DNA of 64,000 nt from Streptomycetaceae bacterium. GTDB lineage: Bacteria; Actinomycetota; Actinomycetes; Nanopelagicales; Nanopelagicaceae. The notes beneath the pieces are model-generated. The model had not been told where the DNA came from. It did not search any database and was given only the letters and a program-made list of their open reading frames with translations. A program made the position numbers and the translations under genes. The stretch is from positions 31,620-95,619 of the forward strand of contig QYPG01000001.1 of assembly GCA_007279945.1 (NCBI GenBank). Direction: 5' to 3'. Of this stretch, positions 1-8,040 are shown one piece after another. Every line of letters begins with the position of its first letter. Position 1 is the first letter of the stretch.

Positions 1-1329
1 CGTCAAGCCCTTCTTGAATCCGATGTTGCGCTGGCAGTTGTAGATAGTTTTGTCGCCAGTATCAGCGAAAAATCCTTGGCAATACTGCCCACTTTGCAGT
101 CCGGCACTAATCAAGGTCAAGTGATCTTTGAAATCGTTAATGCGCAGCTCATCGAAATTTTAGGTGGCTCTGCTCGTCGTCTTCGTTTTGCTAAGAAAGG
201 GCCAACGGTCATCATGTTGGCAGGCTTACAAGGAGCAGGTAAGACAACGCTGGCCGGAAAACTGGCCAAGTTTTTCGCCGATCAAGGCAATACCCCTTTA
301 TTAGTTGCATCTGATTTACAACGTCCAAATGCTGTGACGCAACTTCAAGTTGTTGGAGACAGCATAGGTGTGCCAGTTTTTGCGCCTGAAGTTGGAAATG
401 GCGTTGGCGATCCAGTCAAAGTCGCACAGGCCGGTATCGAGTTTGCACGCGCCAAGCAGTACAACATGGTCATTGTTGATACTGCTGGCCGACTTGGCGT
501 AGATGAAGATTTAATGAAAGAAGCTATTCGTATCAGGGATGCAGTGACTCCTGATGAAATTCTCTTTGTTGTAGATGCAATGATGGGTCAAGATGCGGTC
601 CGTACTTCGCAAGCCTTTCTCGACGGTGTTGGTTTTGATGGCGTAGTTCTAACTAAGTTAGATGGTGATGCCCGAGGCGGAGCAGCACTTTCAATCGCAT
701 CGCTTACTAAACGTCCGATTATGTTTGCATCAACTGGTGAAAAACTCAGCGACTTTGATATTTTCTATCCCGATCGAATGGCTTCTCGCATCCTGGGCTT
801 GGGGGATGTTGCAACGCTAGCCGAGCAGGCAAAAAAAGCCTTTGATAGTGATACGTCGGCAAAGTTAGAGGCAAAGTTTGTCAGTGGTGAAGATTTCACT
901 CTCGAGGATTTCCTGGAGCAGTTACTGGCGATGTCGAAGATGGGCTCTATGTCCAAACTTTTATCGATGCTGCCAGGTTCTGGGGCGATGAAGAAAGCGA
1001 TTGATAACTTTGACGAGGGCGAGATCGTTCGCACTAAAGCTATCGTTGAATCGATGACACCGCTTGAGCGTCGTGACCCAAAAGTTCTAAACGGCTCCAG
1101 GCGAGCAAGGATTGCGATGGGCTCTGGACGCGCAGTCTCTGATGTCAATAATCTCGTCGATCGATTCGCAGCGGCACAGAAGATGATGAAGCAGGTTCGA
1201 AATGGGGGAGTGCCGGCCGGTATGCCGCCAGGGTCGCCTGCGATGTCGGCCCCTAAAAAAAGCGTCGTCCAGAAGAAGAAGTCCAAATCAGGCAATCCCG
1301 CTAAACGGGCCATCGAAGAGGCTCAATAG
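1..1329 (+). CDS. ffh: Signal recognition particle GTPase Ffh (5' truncated by window edge)
   Basis: Ffh binds 4.5S RNA and targets signal-sequence proteins to the membrane through FtsY. The frame is open from base 1 and no start is visible; the first residues read RQALLESDVALAVV, which matches the NG-domain N-bundle, so only a short N-terminal piece lies outside. The P-loop GLQGAGKTT is encoded near 223-250, followed by DTAGRL and TKLDGDARGG, which define the SRP GTPase fold. The methionine-rich M domain follows (SKMGSMSKLLSML, then RRARIAMGSGR and KMMKQ). A basic tail ends the protein. It heads the usual ffh-rpsP-rimM-trmD neighbourhood. Confidence 0.97.
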   Translation, partial: RQALLESDVALAVVDSFVASISEKSLAILPTLQSGTNQGQVIFEIVNAQLIEILGGSARRLRFAKKGPTVIMLAGLQGAGKTTLAGKLAKFFADQGNTPLLVASDLQRPNAVTQLQVVGDSIGVPVFAPEVGNGVGDPVKVAQAGIEFARAKQYNMVIVDTAGRLGVDEDLMKEAIRIRDAVTPDEILFVVDAMMGQDAVRTSQAFLDGVGFDGVVLTKLDGDARGGAALSIASLTKRPIMFASTGEKLSDFDIFYPDRMASRILGLGDVATLAEQAKKAFDSDTSAKLEAKFVSGEDFTLEDFLEQLLAMSKMGSMSKLLSMLPGSGAMKKAIDNFDEGEIVRTKAIVESMTPLERRDPKVLNGSRRARIAMGSGRAVSDVNNLVDRFAAAQKMMKQVRNGGVPAGMPPGSPAMSAPKKSVVQKKKSKSGNPAKRAIEEAQ

Positions 1330-1486
1330 GCGATTTCGCGTAAGAGCCCTTGGGATGGCAGAATAGGCAACCTGTTGAAGGGGCCCTCTACCCCCAGCGA
1401 CATCCACAATCGATAGTTGAATCGTATTCACCGCGCACCCCGCTGCAGTGAGTCGATATGACACACATAAACAGGAGACACATTTC

Positions 1487-2041
1487 TTGGCTACAAAAAT
1501 TCGCTTAATGCGCATGGGCAAAATTCGCACACCTTTTTACCGTGTAGTTGTAACCGACTCACGTAAGGCACGTAACGGTCTATCAATCGAAGAGATTGGT
1601 CGCTATGTTCCAGGACAAGAGCCATCACTTATCGAGATCAACTCAGAGCGTGCTCTGTACTGGCTCGGTGTCGGTGCTCAAGCATCAGAGGCTGTAGAGG
1701 CGCTGCTGAAGATCACTGGAGATTGGCAAAAGTTCAAGGGACTTCCTGGCACTGAAGGAACTCTTCGCGTTGCGACTCCTCGCGTAGGAAAAATCGTTGC
1801 TTATGAAGCAGCCGTTAAGCATGCAATGGATGAGCCTAAAGAGGGTGCAACTACCCTAAAGAAGAAGGCTCAAGATAAGTTAGCGGCAAAGGCTAATCCA
1901 GTAGTTGAAGAAGCAGTGTCAGAACCAGTGTCTGAACCAGAAGCAGTGGTGTCCGAACCAGAAACAGTTGAAGCTGTGTCCGAGGTTCCAGCGCAAGTTG
2001 TGACAACAGAAGTTGTAGCTGAAGAAGCGGCGTCCGAATAA
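1487..2041 (+). CDS. rpsP: 30S ribosomal protein S16 with long acidic tail
   Basis: S16 is a primary assembly protein of the 30S subunit. The start is chosen at TTG 1487 because AGGAG at 1473-1477 sits 9 bases upstream and the product then begins [19 protein letters not shown], the family N-terminus; an upstream ATG in frame has no such support. The first ~85 of 184 residues are the S16 fold ([19 protein letters not shown]). The rest is an extension: a Lys-rich stretch followed by a Glu/Val/Ser/Pro tail with repeated VSEP units. Actinobacterial S16 proteins often carry acidic tails, but half the protein is a lot. The KH gene follows after 2 bases. Confidence 0.96.
   Translation: MATKIRLMRMGKIRTPFYRVVVTDSRKARNGLSIEEIGRYVPGQEPSLIEINSERALYWLGVGAQASEAVEALLKITGDWQKFKGLPGTEGTLRVATPRVGKIVAYEAAVKHAMDEPKEGATTLKKKAQDKLAAKANPVVEEAVSEPVSEPEAVVSEPETVEAVSEVPAQVVTTEVVAEEAASE
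1909..1975 (+). repeat. Short imperfect repeats in the rpsP tail
   Basis: Imperfect direct repeats of about 12-15 bases built on GTGTC(A/T/C)GAACCAG encode the VSEP units of the S16 tail. They are codon-level repeats inside a coding region, not a mobile or regulatory repeat. Confidence 0.7.
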
Positions 2042-2043
2042 TC

Positions 2044-2283
2044 ATGATGGATGAAGCGCTCGAACACCTTGTAAAGGGAATCGTCGATAATCCCGACGAT
2101 GTTGTGGTCAGCGAAAAGACACATCGCCGTGGTACAACTCTTGAGGTCCGAGTTAATCCAGAAGATATTGGCAAAGTAATTGGCCGTAATGGCCGCACTG
2201 CTAAAGCTCTGCGCACAGTTGTTAGCGCGCTCGCAGGTCGCACAGTTCGTGTCGATCTAGTTGAGACCGACGAACCTAACTAA
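2044..2283 (+). CDS. khpA: KH-domain RNA-binding protein KhpA
   Basis: A 79-residue single KH domain protein. The GxxG loop is in GKVIGRNGRTAKALR (about residues 48-62), flanked by the expected helices and a final beta strand VRVDLVE. In other bacteria KhpA pairs with KhpB/EloR and binds small and ribosomal RNAs; the partner is not in this window. It lies between rpsP and rimM, the classic location (Rv2908c in M. tuberculosis). Two adjacent ATGs (2044 and 2047) could both serve as start; there is no strong Shine-Dalgarno, which suggests translational coupling to rpsP. Confidence 0.93.
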   Translation: MMDEALEHLVKGIVDNPDDVVVSEKTHRRGTTLEVRVNPEDIGKVIGRNGRTAKALRTVVSALAGRTVRVDLVETDEPN

Positions 2284-2301
2284 GGTAGTGATCAATTAGC
2301 C

Positions 2302-2805
2302 ATGCGTTTACTCGTAGGGCGAATTGGTCGTGCCCATGGAATCTTAGGTGAGGCCACGATTGAAGTGCGAAGCGATGAACCAGAACGGCGCTTTGGCATC
2401 GGCGCAAAACTGCAGAGTGATGAACATGGAGAGCTCACTATTATATCGGGGCGAGTTCATAATGGGATTTTGCTACTCGGATTTGCTGGATATACAGATA
2501 GAAATCAGATTGAAAAACTGCGCAACGTTCTTCTCTATGCCGACGTGGATATTGATGAAGAGCGCGAAGATGAGGATGATTTTCACGTGCTTCAGTTAAT
2601 TGGCTGCACGGCAGTTCTTGAAAATGGCGAGATTTTTGGAGAAGTCACTGATGTGATAAATCTTCCAGGTCAGGATCTGCTAGCTATTAAGACTGCTAAT
2701 GCCGAGTCATTGATTCCATTTGTTCGCCAATTAGTTCCTATCGTTGATGTTGAAGCAAGGCGAGTCGTCGTAATTCCACCTGACATGAGCGGGATAGTTT
2801 CATGA
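2302..2805 (+). CDS. rimM: 16S rRNA processing protein RimM
   Basis: RimM helps mature the 3' domain of 16S rRNA and binds S19. The 167-residue product begins MRLLVGRIGRAHGILGEA, the conserved N-terminal beta-barrel signature, and ends with a PRC-barrel (LIGCTAVLENGEIFGEVTD, then IPFVRQLVPIVD). Length is normal. Its stop overlaps the trmD start by 4 bases (ATGA), showing translational coupling. Confidence 0.95.
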   Translation: MRLLVGRIGRAHGILGEATIEVRSDEPERRFGIGAKLQSDEHGELTIISGRVHNGILLLGFAGYTDRNQIEKLRNVLLYADVDIDEEREDEDDFHVLQLIGCTAVLENGEIFGEVTDVINLPGQDLLAIKTANAESLIPFVRQLVPIVDVEARRVVVIPPDMSGIVS

Positions 2806-3485
2806 AAATAGAGACCGTCACAATATTTCCCGATTACTTTGCGCCACTATCGCTATCTCTTTTGGGTAAGGCGCAGAATTCAGGGATTTTGAATTTCGTC
2901 GTCCATGATCTGCGAGGTTTTTCCACCAATAATCATCATGCTGTAGATGACACGCCGTATGGTGGAGGTGCTGGGATGGTGATGTTGCCAGAAGTTTGGG
3001 GACAAGCTCTAGACCCAATACTGGTTAATGACACAGATTTAATAATTTTGACACCTGCAGGAAAGCGCTTTGATCAAAACTTGGCTGAGAAACTCTCCGC
3101 TTCTAAACACATAGTTTTTGCATGCGGACGTTATGAAGGTATCGATGATCGTGTGCGTCAGCACTACAGCAGCGATCAGTATTGCGCGCGAAATATTAGA
3201 GTTCATGAAATATCTATCGGCGATTACGTCTTAGGCGGGGGAGAAGTAGCAGCCCTTGTCATGATTGAGGCAATTACACGCTTGCTTCCAGGTGTTTTAG
3301 GTAATCCAGAATCACTAGCCGAAGAGTCGCATAATGAGGATGGTTATGTGGAGTATCCAAACTTTACGAAGCCACCAACGTGGCGTGATATTGCAGTGCC
3401 TGAGATTTTATTAAGTGGAAATCATGCAGAAATCGCTAAATGGCGGGCGGCCGCTGCCGAAGAACGCGCTGAAAAGAATTTATAA
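2802..3485 (+). CDS. trmD: tRNA (guanine37-N1)-methyltransferase TrmD
   Basis: TrmD methylates G37 next to the anticodon, using S-adenosylmethionine, and prevents frameshifting. The 227-residue protein has the SPOUT knot motifs GRYEGIDDRV and ISIGDYVLGGGEVAAL and the substrate-facing DDTPYGGGAGMVM. The C-terminal helical domain is present (PNFTKPPTWRD). In most bacteria rplS follows trmD; here the next gene is a fatty-acid desaturase under its own promoter element, so the operon ends at trmD. Confidence 0.97.
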   Translation: MKIETVTIFPDYFAPLSLSLLGKAQNSGILNFVVHDLRGFSTNNHHAVDDTPYGGGAGMVMLPEVWGQALDPILVNDTDLIILTPAGKRFDQNLAEKLSASKHIVFACGRYEGIDDRVRQHYSSDQYCARNIRVHEISIGDYVLGGGEVAALVMIEAITRLLPGVLGNPESLAEESHNEDGYVEYPNFTKPPTWRDIAVPEILLSGNHAEIAKWRAAAAEERAEKNL

Positions 3486-3510
3486 CTGGCCAGTAACGCG
3501 CTTTCTGCCG

Positions 3511-3516
3511 TAGCCT
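3511..3516 (+). promoter_or_regulatory. Leaderless-type -10 element, desaturase
   Basis: TAGCCT, 7 bases before ATG 3524. There is no Shine-Dalgarno in front of this gene. Confidence 0.55.
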
Positions 3517-3523
3517 GCAGCCT

Positions 3524-4492
3524 ATGACAAGTGATGCTGCATCAATTCAAGCTCGGCTAATCCGCGATCTTGAACCCGTTGTCGCTGTTGAGCTTGAACG
3601 CCATCTAGGTGTACAGAAGAACTGGTATCCGCACGAGTATGTGCCATGGTCTGAAGGTCGTAACTTTGCCGGCCCGCTCAACGGTGATGCCTGGGAGGCA
3701 AAGGATTCGCGTCTTACACCTGTGGCTCAAGACTCTCTAGTCCTCAACCTTTTAACTGAAGACAACTTACCGAGCTATCACACTGAAATTGCAATCTCCA
3801 TGGGCCGAGATGGGGCATGGGGAAATTGGATTGAGCGCTGGACTGCCGAAGAGGCGCGACATGGCATCGCTATCCGTGATTATTTAATGGCTACTCGAGG
3901 TGTCGATCCATATGAACTTGAAGATCTGCGCATGGCACACATGTCACTGGGCTATCAGACTCCATATGAAAACGATATGTTGCATACGATCGCATACGTT
4001 TCTTTCCAAGAGTTAGCAACACGTATTTCACACCGCAATACTGGCAAAATTTCAGATGATCCCATTGCCGAAAATATGATGCAACGTATTGCACTAGATG
4101 AGAATCTCCACATGCTTTTTTACCGCAATACTCTTGGCGCAGCTCTTGACATGGAGCCAAATGCAACGATGCGAGCTATTACCGATGTTGTTACAAACTT
4201 TGATATGCCCGGAGCAAACATGCCGGGCTTTAACCGCAAGGCCGTACAGATTGCTCTCGCTGGCATATATGACATGCAGCTGCACTTGGATGAGGTCATT
4301 GCACCTATCTTGCGAGTATGGAAGGTATTTGAGCGAAGCGACTTATCGGGCGATGGTCTTAAAGCTCGCGATGAGCTATCTGCCTTCCTAAGTAAGACTA
4401 GCGAAGAGGCATCTAGATTTAATGAAAAGCGCGAGGTGTATTTTGAACGTCTGATAGCGCGCGGACAAGAGCCTTTGCGCATTATCAAGTAG
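3524..4492 (+). CDS. Acyl-ACP desaturase (soluble diiron, DesA-like)
   Basis: A soluble fatty-acid desaturase of the plant stearoyl-ACP/mycobacterial DesA family, introducing a double bond into acyl-ACP with O2 and ferredoxin. Two diiron ligand motifs are visible: EEARH (~residues 110-114) and DENLH (~190-194). The 322-residue length fits the family. It probably tunes membrane fluidity. The stop codon TAG (4490-4492) is also the first half of a -10-like hexamer for the next gene. Substrate position and chain length cannot be read from the sequence. Confidence 0.9.
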   Translation: MTSDAASIQARLIRDLEPVVAVELERHLGVQKNWYPHEYVPWSEGRNFAGPLNGDAWEAKDSRLTPVAQDSLVLNLLTEDNLPSYHTEIAISMGRDGAWGNWIERWTAEEARHGIAIRDYLMATRGVDPYELEDLRMAHMSLGYQTPYENDMLHTIAYVSFQELATRISHRNTGKISDDPIAENMMQRIALDENLHMLFYRNTLGAALDMEPNATMRAITDVVTNFDMPGANMPGFNRKAVQIALAGIYDMQLHLDEVIAPILRVWKVFERSDLSGDGLKARDELSAFLSKTSEEASRFNEKREVYFERLIARGQEPLRIIK

Positions 4493-4495
4493 GGT
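4490..4495 (+). promoter_or_regulatory. Leaderless-type -10 element, class I amidotransferase
   Basis: TAGGGT, 7 bases before ATG 4503. Its first three bases are the stop codon of the desaturase gene. Confidence 0.45.
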
Positions 4496-4502
4496 ACGCG
4501 TC

Positions 4503-5231
4503 ATGAGTAAGCGCGTTATCTTCATTGAGCACGACCATGCCAGTCCGGGTGGACCTATCTGGGTACAGTTCGAGCGACGCGGCTATGAGATCACGAGATT
4601 TATCATCGTTGATAAAGAGAATTTTAATACACCCAATGTGACACCTATCTGGCCAGATTTATTGAGCTTCGATGTCGTAGTCGTGATGGGCGCACAGTAT
4701 GCCGTCTATGACGAAGCGCGCATCGGCAACTGGTTATTGCCACAGCTGGAGAAAATGCGCGAAGTCCATAACGCTGGTATTCCAGTAATGGGAATCTGCT
4801 TTGGTGGCCAACTTATGTCAAGAGTTTTAGGTGGAAGCGTCTCACGTTCTCCACGTGCAGAGCTAGGGTGGTTTGAAATCGAATCCGTCGATGAGTCTCT
4901 TATTCCGCGGGGACCGTGGTTTCAGTACCACTGGGATCGTTTTACTTTTCCGCCAGGTGCCACACCAATCGCTAGCAATGATCTATGTCCGCAAGCATTT
5001 GTCTACGGACGGACGTTAGGAACGCAGTTCCATCCTGAAGTCGATGCCGAAGTATTGGATATGTGGCTAGCAATGGAGGGCGGTTGTGCAGAGATCGAAT
5101 CTGAGGGCATTGTGGTTGAAGCCTTACGTGCCCAGACAAAAAGCATTGAGAAGGAGAGTAATCAACGCGGTTATAACTTAGTCGATCAATTTCTAGATCG
5201 AATCGCAACCGCACCGATTATAAAGATTTAG
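4503..5231 (+). CDS. Class I glutamine amidotransferase-like hydrolase
   Basis: A 242-residue stand-alone class I (triad) glutamine amidotransferase domain. The nucleophile elbow is GICFGGQ (Cys near residue 99) and the His-x-Glu pair is in GTQFHPEVD. Relatives are annotated as GMP-synthase-like amidotransferases without a synthetase domain. Its 3' end overlaps the aldehyde dehydrogenase by 4 bases, and a glutamine-synthetase-like gene and a permease follow, so a gamma-glutamyl-amide hydrolase role (the step done by PuuD in E. coli putrescine breakdown) is plausible. PuuD belongs to a different branch, so the function is inferred from context only. Confidence 0.75.
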   Translation: MSKRVIFIEHDHASPGGPIWVQFERRGYEITRFIIVDKENFNTPNVTPIWPDLLSFDVVVVMGAQYAVYDEARIGNWLLPQLEKMREVHNAGIPVMGICFGGQLMSRVLGGSVSRSPRAELGWFEIESVDESLIPRGPWFQYHWDRFTFPPGATPIASNDLCPQAFVYGRTLGTQFHPEVDAEVLDMWLAMEGGCAEIESEGIVVEALRAQTKSIEKESNQRGYNLVDQFLDRIATAPIIKI

Positions 5232-6586
5232 TCGTTAGAGATAAATACGTTTTTAACTTCAGTAAATGAATCTAAAGCATCTGGTCCTAGCTCGCGTCCA
5301 AGTCCTGATTGCTTAAATCCACCAAAGGGAGTCCAGAAGCGCACAGATGAATTGGAGTTCACCGATAGCGCACCAGTCTCAACTCCACGAGAAACTCGAA
5401 GCGCACGGCCAATATCACGCGTCCAAATCGATCCTGATAAGCCATACTCGCTGTCGTTAGCCATCGCAATCGCATCTGCCTCATCTTCAAAGGTCATGAC
5501 TGATACAACTGGTCCAAAAATCTCTTCACGCCATGAGCGAGCAGAAGTATTTTTCGGTAGCAAAACAGTTGGCGGCATCCAGTAACCAGGACCAGTTGGC
5601 GCACTGCCTTTAAATGCAATCGGTTCATCTAAGAAAGATTCAACTGCGTCAAACTGTTTCTTAGAAATCAGTGGCCCCATATCGGCGGTCGCAAGATTAG
5701 GATCTTCACATCGAAACTTCTTGACCGCAACTTCAAAGTGCTCCATGAAAGCATCGAAGGCCGATCTCTGTACCAAAATACGTGAACGTGCACAGCAATC
5801 CTGGCCAGCGTTATCAAAGACTGCACCTGGTGCCCCAGCTGCAGCTTTAGCGATATCTGCATCGGCAAAGATGATGTTAGAGCTCTTGCCACCAAGTTCC
5901 AGGGTTAAACGCTTCACTTGATCGGCGCAGCCCACCATAATCTGCTTACCGACTGCAGTTGAACCAGTAAAAACAACTTTACGGACTAGGGGATGAGTAA
6001 CAAATCGATTTCCAACGACGCTTCCCTTACCGGGCAATACATTAAAAACACCTTCTGGGATTCCAGCGAGTATTGCCAATTCACCCAAACGAATCGCAGT
6101 CAGAGGTGTGTATTCAGCGGGTTTTAATACAACGGTATTACCTGCAGCTAGGGCTGGCGCAAATCCCCAGGCAGCGATAGGCATGGGAAAGTTCCAGGGA
6201 ACGATAATTCCGATAACACCCAGTGGTTCCTTAAATGTAATATCAACTCCACCGGGAACTGGAATTTGTCGGCCAAATAAGCGCTCAGGTGCGGCGGCGT
6301 AATACATCAGAGTATTAGCAACGTTGTCGGCCTCCCAGAGGGCGTTACCACGTGTATGACCAGAGTTAGTTATTTCAAGCTGTGCGAGCTCTTCACGGTG
6401 CTGGGTAACAATGTGTGAAAAACTGCGCAACAGCCGTGCGCGCTCACCAGGTGCAATCGTACGCCAGGTATGAAAAGCCTTATCTGCGCGCGCAATCGCA
6501 TCATCTGTAGCGGCAAGATCTAAATGCGCAACATTCTTGACGAGCTCTTCGGTGGCAGGGTTGATGACATCATATGAAGTTGGCAC
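5228..6586 (-). CDS. NAD(P)-dependent aldehyde dehydrogenase
   Basis: A 452-residue aldehyde dehydrogenase superfamily enzyme, slightly shorter than the usual ~480. Seen are the cofactor/oxyanion motif VPWNFP, the FTGSTAVGK nucleotide segment, the general-base Glu in LELGGKSS, and the catalytic Cys in GQDCCARSR. A tandem Cys-Cys at the active site is common in this family. The gene lies 6 bases downstream of the glutamine-synthetase-like gene on the same strand, so both are probably co-transcribed; the predicted substrate is a gamma-glutamyl-aminoaldehyde or a free aldehyde from amine breakdown. Its stop overlaps the convergent amidotransferase by 4 bases. Confidence 0.9.
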   Translation of the reverse strand: MPTSYDVINPATEELVKNVAHLDLAATDDAIARADKAFHTWRTIAPGERARLLRSFSHIVTQHREELAQLEITNSGHTRGNALWEADNVANTLMYYAAAPERLFGRQIPVPGGVDITFKEPLGVIGIIVPWNFPMPIAAWGFAPALAAGNTVVLKPAEYTPLTAIRLGELAILAGIPEGVFNVLPGKGSVVGNRFVTHPLVRKVVFTGSTAVGKQIMVGCADQVKRLTLELGGKSSNIIFADADIAKAAAGAPGAVFDNAGQDCCARSRILVQRSAFDAFMEHFEVAVKKFRCEDPNLATADMGPLISKKQFDAVESFLDEPIAFKGSAPTGPGYWMPPTVLLPKNTSARSWREEIFGPVVSVMTFEDEADAIAMANDSEYGLSGSIWTRDIGRALRVSRGVETGALSVNSNSSVRFWTPFGGFKQSGLGRELGPDALDSFTEVKNVFISND

Positions 6587-6592
6587 GTTGAA

Positions 6593-7951
6593 TTAAAACC
6601 TTTCGAAGTTTCTAAATAGTTCCCAGTCGGTGACAGCTTTGCCGAATGCGGCGATTTCTACTTTTGCCATATTTGCATAATGTGCCTGCACTTCTGCACC
6701 AAAAACTTGCTTCACCCACGCACTGTTTTCCCATAGCTCTAACGCCTCTGGCATCGAAGATGGAATACGGGCAGAATCTGAAGCATATGCATTACCTTCA
6801 AAGGCTGGCTCTAGAACCATTTTATTTTTGATTCCATCGAGACCTGCTGCAATGATTCCAGATACTGCTAGATATGGATTGACGTCTCCGCCGGCTACAC
6901 GATTTTCAAGCCGAAGTGATGAACCATGCCCAACAAGGCGCAAAGCGCATGTGCGATTATCGCGACCCCAGCGAATAGCTGTAGGCGCAAATGAACCAGG
7001 TACGTAGCGCTTATACGAGTTGATATTGGGAGCAAAGAGAAGTGCAAGCTCGTGCAAGTGTGCAATTTGCCCAGCTATAAATTGACGACCCAGGTCGCTC
7101 ATCCCATGCTCTGTATCTTTCTCATCGGTCATCACCATTGAGCCATCTAAGCCGCGGAAAGATAAGTGAATATGAGAGGAGTTTCCCTCTTTTTCATTTG
7201 GCTTAGCCATAAAGGTCAAAGCGTATCCATCTTGGGATGCGATCTCCTTGGCACCATTCTTATAAATCACATGGTTGTCACAGTTGGATAATGCATCGGA
7301 GTATTTAAAGGCGATCTCATGTTGTCCAAAGTTGCACTCGCCTTTAACCGATTCAACGGTCATACCCGCATTGGCCATCGACAAACGGATTCGGCGCAAC
7401 AACGGCTCGATGCGGGAACCTCCCATAATTGAATAGTCCACGTTGTATTGATTCACTGGGATCAGATTTTTGTAGCCCTTATCCCATGCCTCCTCGTACG
7501 TATCTTTGTAAACAACAAACTCAAGCTCGGTTCCACACATCGCTTCCATACCGGCATCGTTGAGGGCTTTCACTTGCTTGCGCAAAATTTGACGAGGTGA
7601 GGCAACGACATCGGTGTGATCGAGCCACTGAACATCGGCAAGAACTAAAACTGCGCCAGGCTGCCAATCGATTAATCGAAGTGTGCTCATATCTGGAACT
7701 AAAGCAAAGTCGCTATATCCGCGCTCCCATGAAGACATTTCATAACCATCAACGGTATTCATATCGACATCGACAGCCAATAGATAGTTGCAACCCTCAG
7801 TACCGTGTTTTAGGACTTCATCTATAAAGAACTGTCCATGGATACGTTTGCCAGTGAGTCGGCCCTGCATATCGGTCATCGCAACGACAACGGTGTCAAT
7901 ACTTCCATCCTGGACTCCGGACTTGAGGGCTTCTATCGACATTGATTTCAT
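6593..7951 (-). CDS. Glutamine synthetase-like gamma-glutamyl-amine ligase (GlnA3/PuuA type)
   Basis: A 452-residue glutamine synthetase superfamily protein distinct from the true glnA at 50745-52175. It has the beta-Grasp N-terminal domain (VVVAMTDMQGRLTGKR) and catalytic domain motifs (GTELEFVV, GECNFGQHEIAFK, HIHLSFRG, NRTCALRLVG). The TDMQGRLTGKR N-terminus is typical of PuuA/GlnA3-type enzymes that glutamylate polyamines or small amines rather than ammonia. The tail lacks the adenylylation-loop tyrosine of GS-I. Neighbours (permease, aldehyde dehydrogenase, amidotransferase-fold hydrolases) fit a gamma-glutamylated amine pathway. Which amine is used is unknown. Confidence 0.85.
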   Translation of the reverse strand: MKSMSIEALKSGVQDGSIDTVVVAMTDMQGRLTGKRIHGQFFIDEVLKHGTEGCNYLLAVDVDMNTVDGYEMSSWERGYSDFALVPDMSTLRLIDWQPGAVLVLADVQWLDHTDVVASPRQILRKQVKALNDAGMEAMCGTELEFVVYKDTYEEAWDKGYKNLIPVNQYNVDYSIMGGSRIEPLLRRIRLSMANAGMTVESVKGECNFGQHEIAFKYSDALSNCDNHVIYKNGAKEIASQDGYALTFMAKPNEKEGNSSHIHLSFRGLDGSMVMTDEKDTEHGMSDLGRQFIAGQIAHLHELALLFAPNINSYKRYVPGSFAPTAIRWGRDNRTCALRLVGHGSSLRLENRVAGGDVNPYLAVSGIIAAGLDGIKNKMVLEPAFEGNAYASDSARIPSSMPEALELWENSAWVKQVFGAEVQAHYANMAKVEIAAFGKAVTDWELFRNFERF

Positions 7952-7991
7952 AAGGTGATGCTATCGAGTTGGGCTAAGAAAATCTACAAAG

Positions 7992-8025
7992 AGTAACCCC
8001 CGCCACTTACGTGACGGGGGTTACT
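7992..8025 (-). terminator. Hairpin between permease and glutamine synthetase-like gene
   Basis: A perfect 11-bp inverted repeat (AGTAACCCCCG / CGGGGGTTACT) enclosing 12 bases, with 3 further inner pairs. It follows the permease stop by 15 bases. The downstream T-tract on the minus strand is weak (CTCTTTG), so it may only partly terminate, giving more permease than enzyme transcript. Confidence 0.75.
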
Positions 8026-8040
8026 AGTGTTAGTTCTCTT

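Noticed and set aside
765..1313. 182-codon open frame antisense to ffh
   Set aside because: Lies wholly inside a well-conserved gene and has no recognisable protein features.
1330..1486. RNA gene or leader structure between ffh and rpsP
   Set aside because: Only weak G/C runs (GGGGCCCTCTACCCCC) and no known structured RNA pattern; nothing can be supported beyond the rpsP ribosome-binding site.
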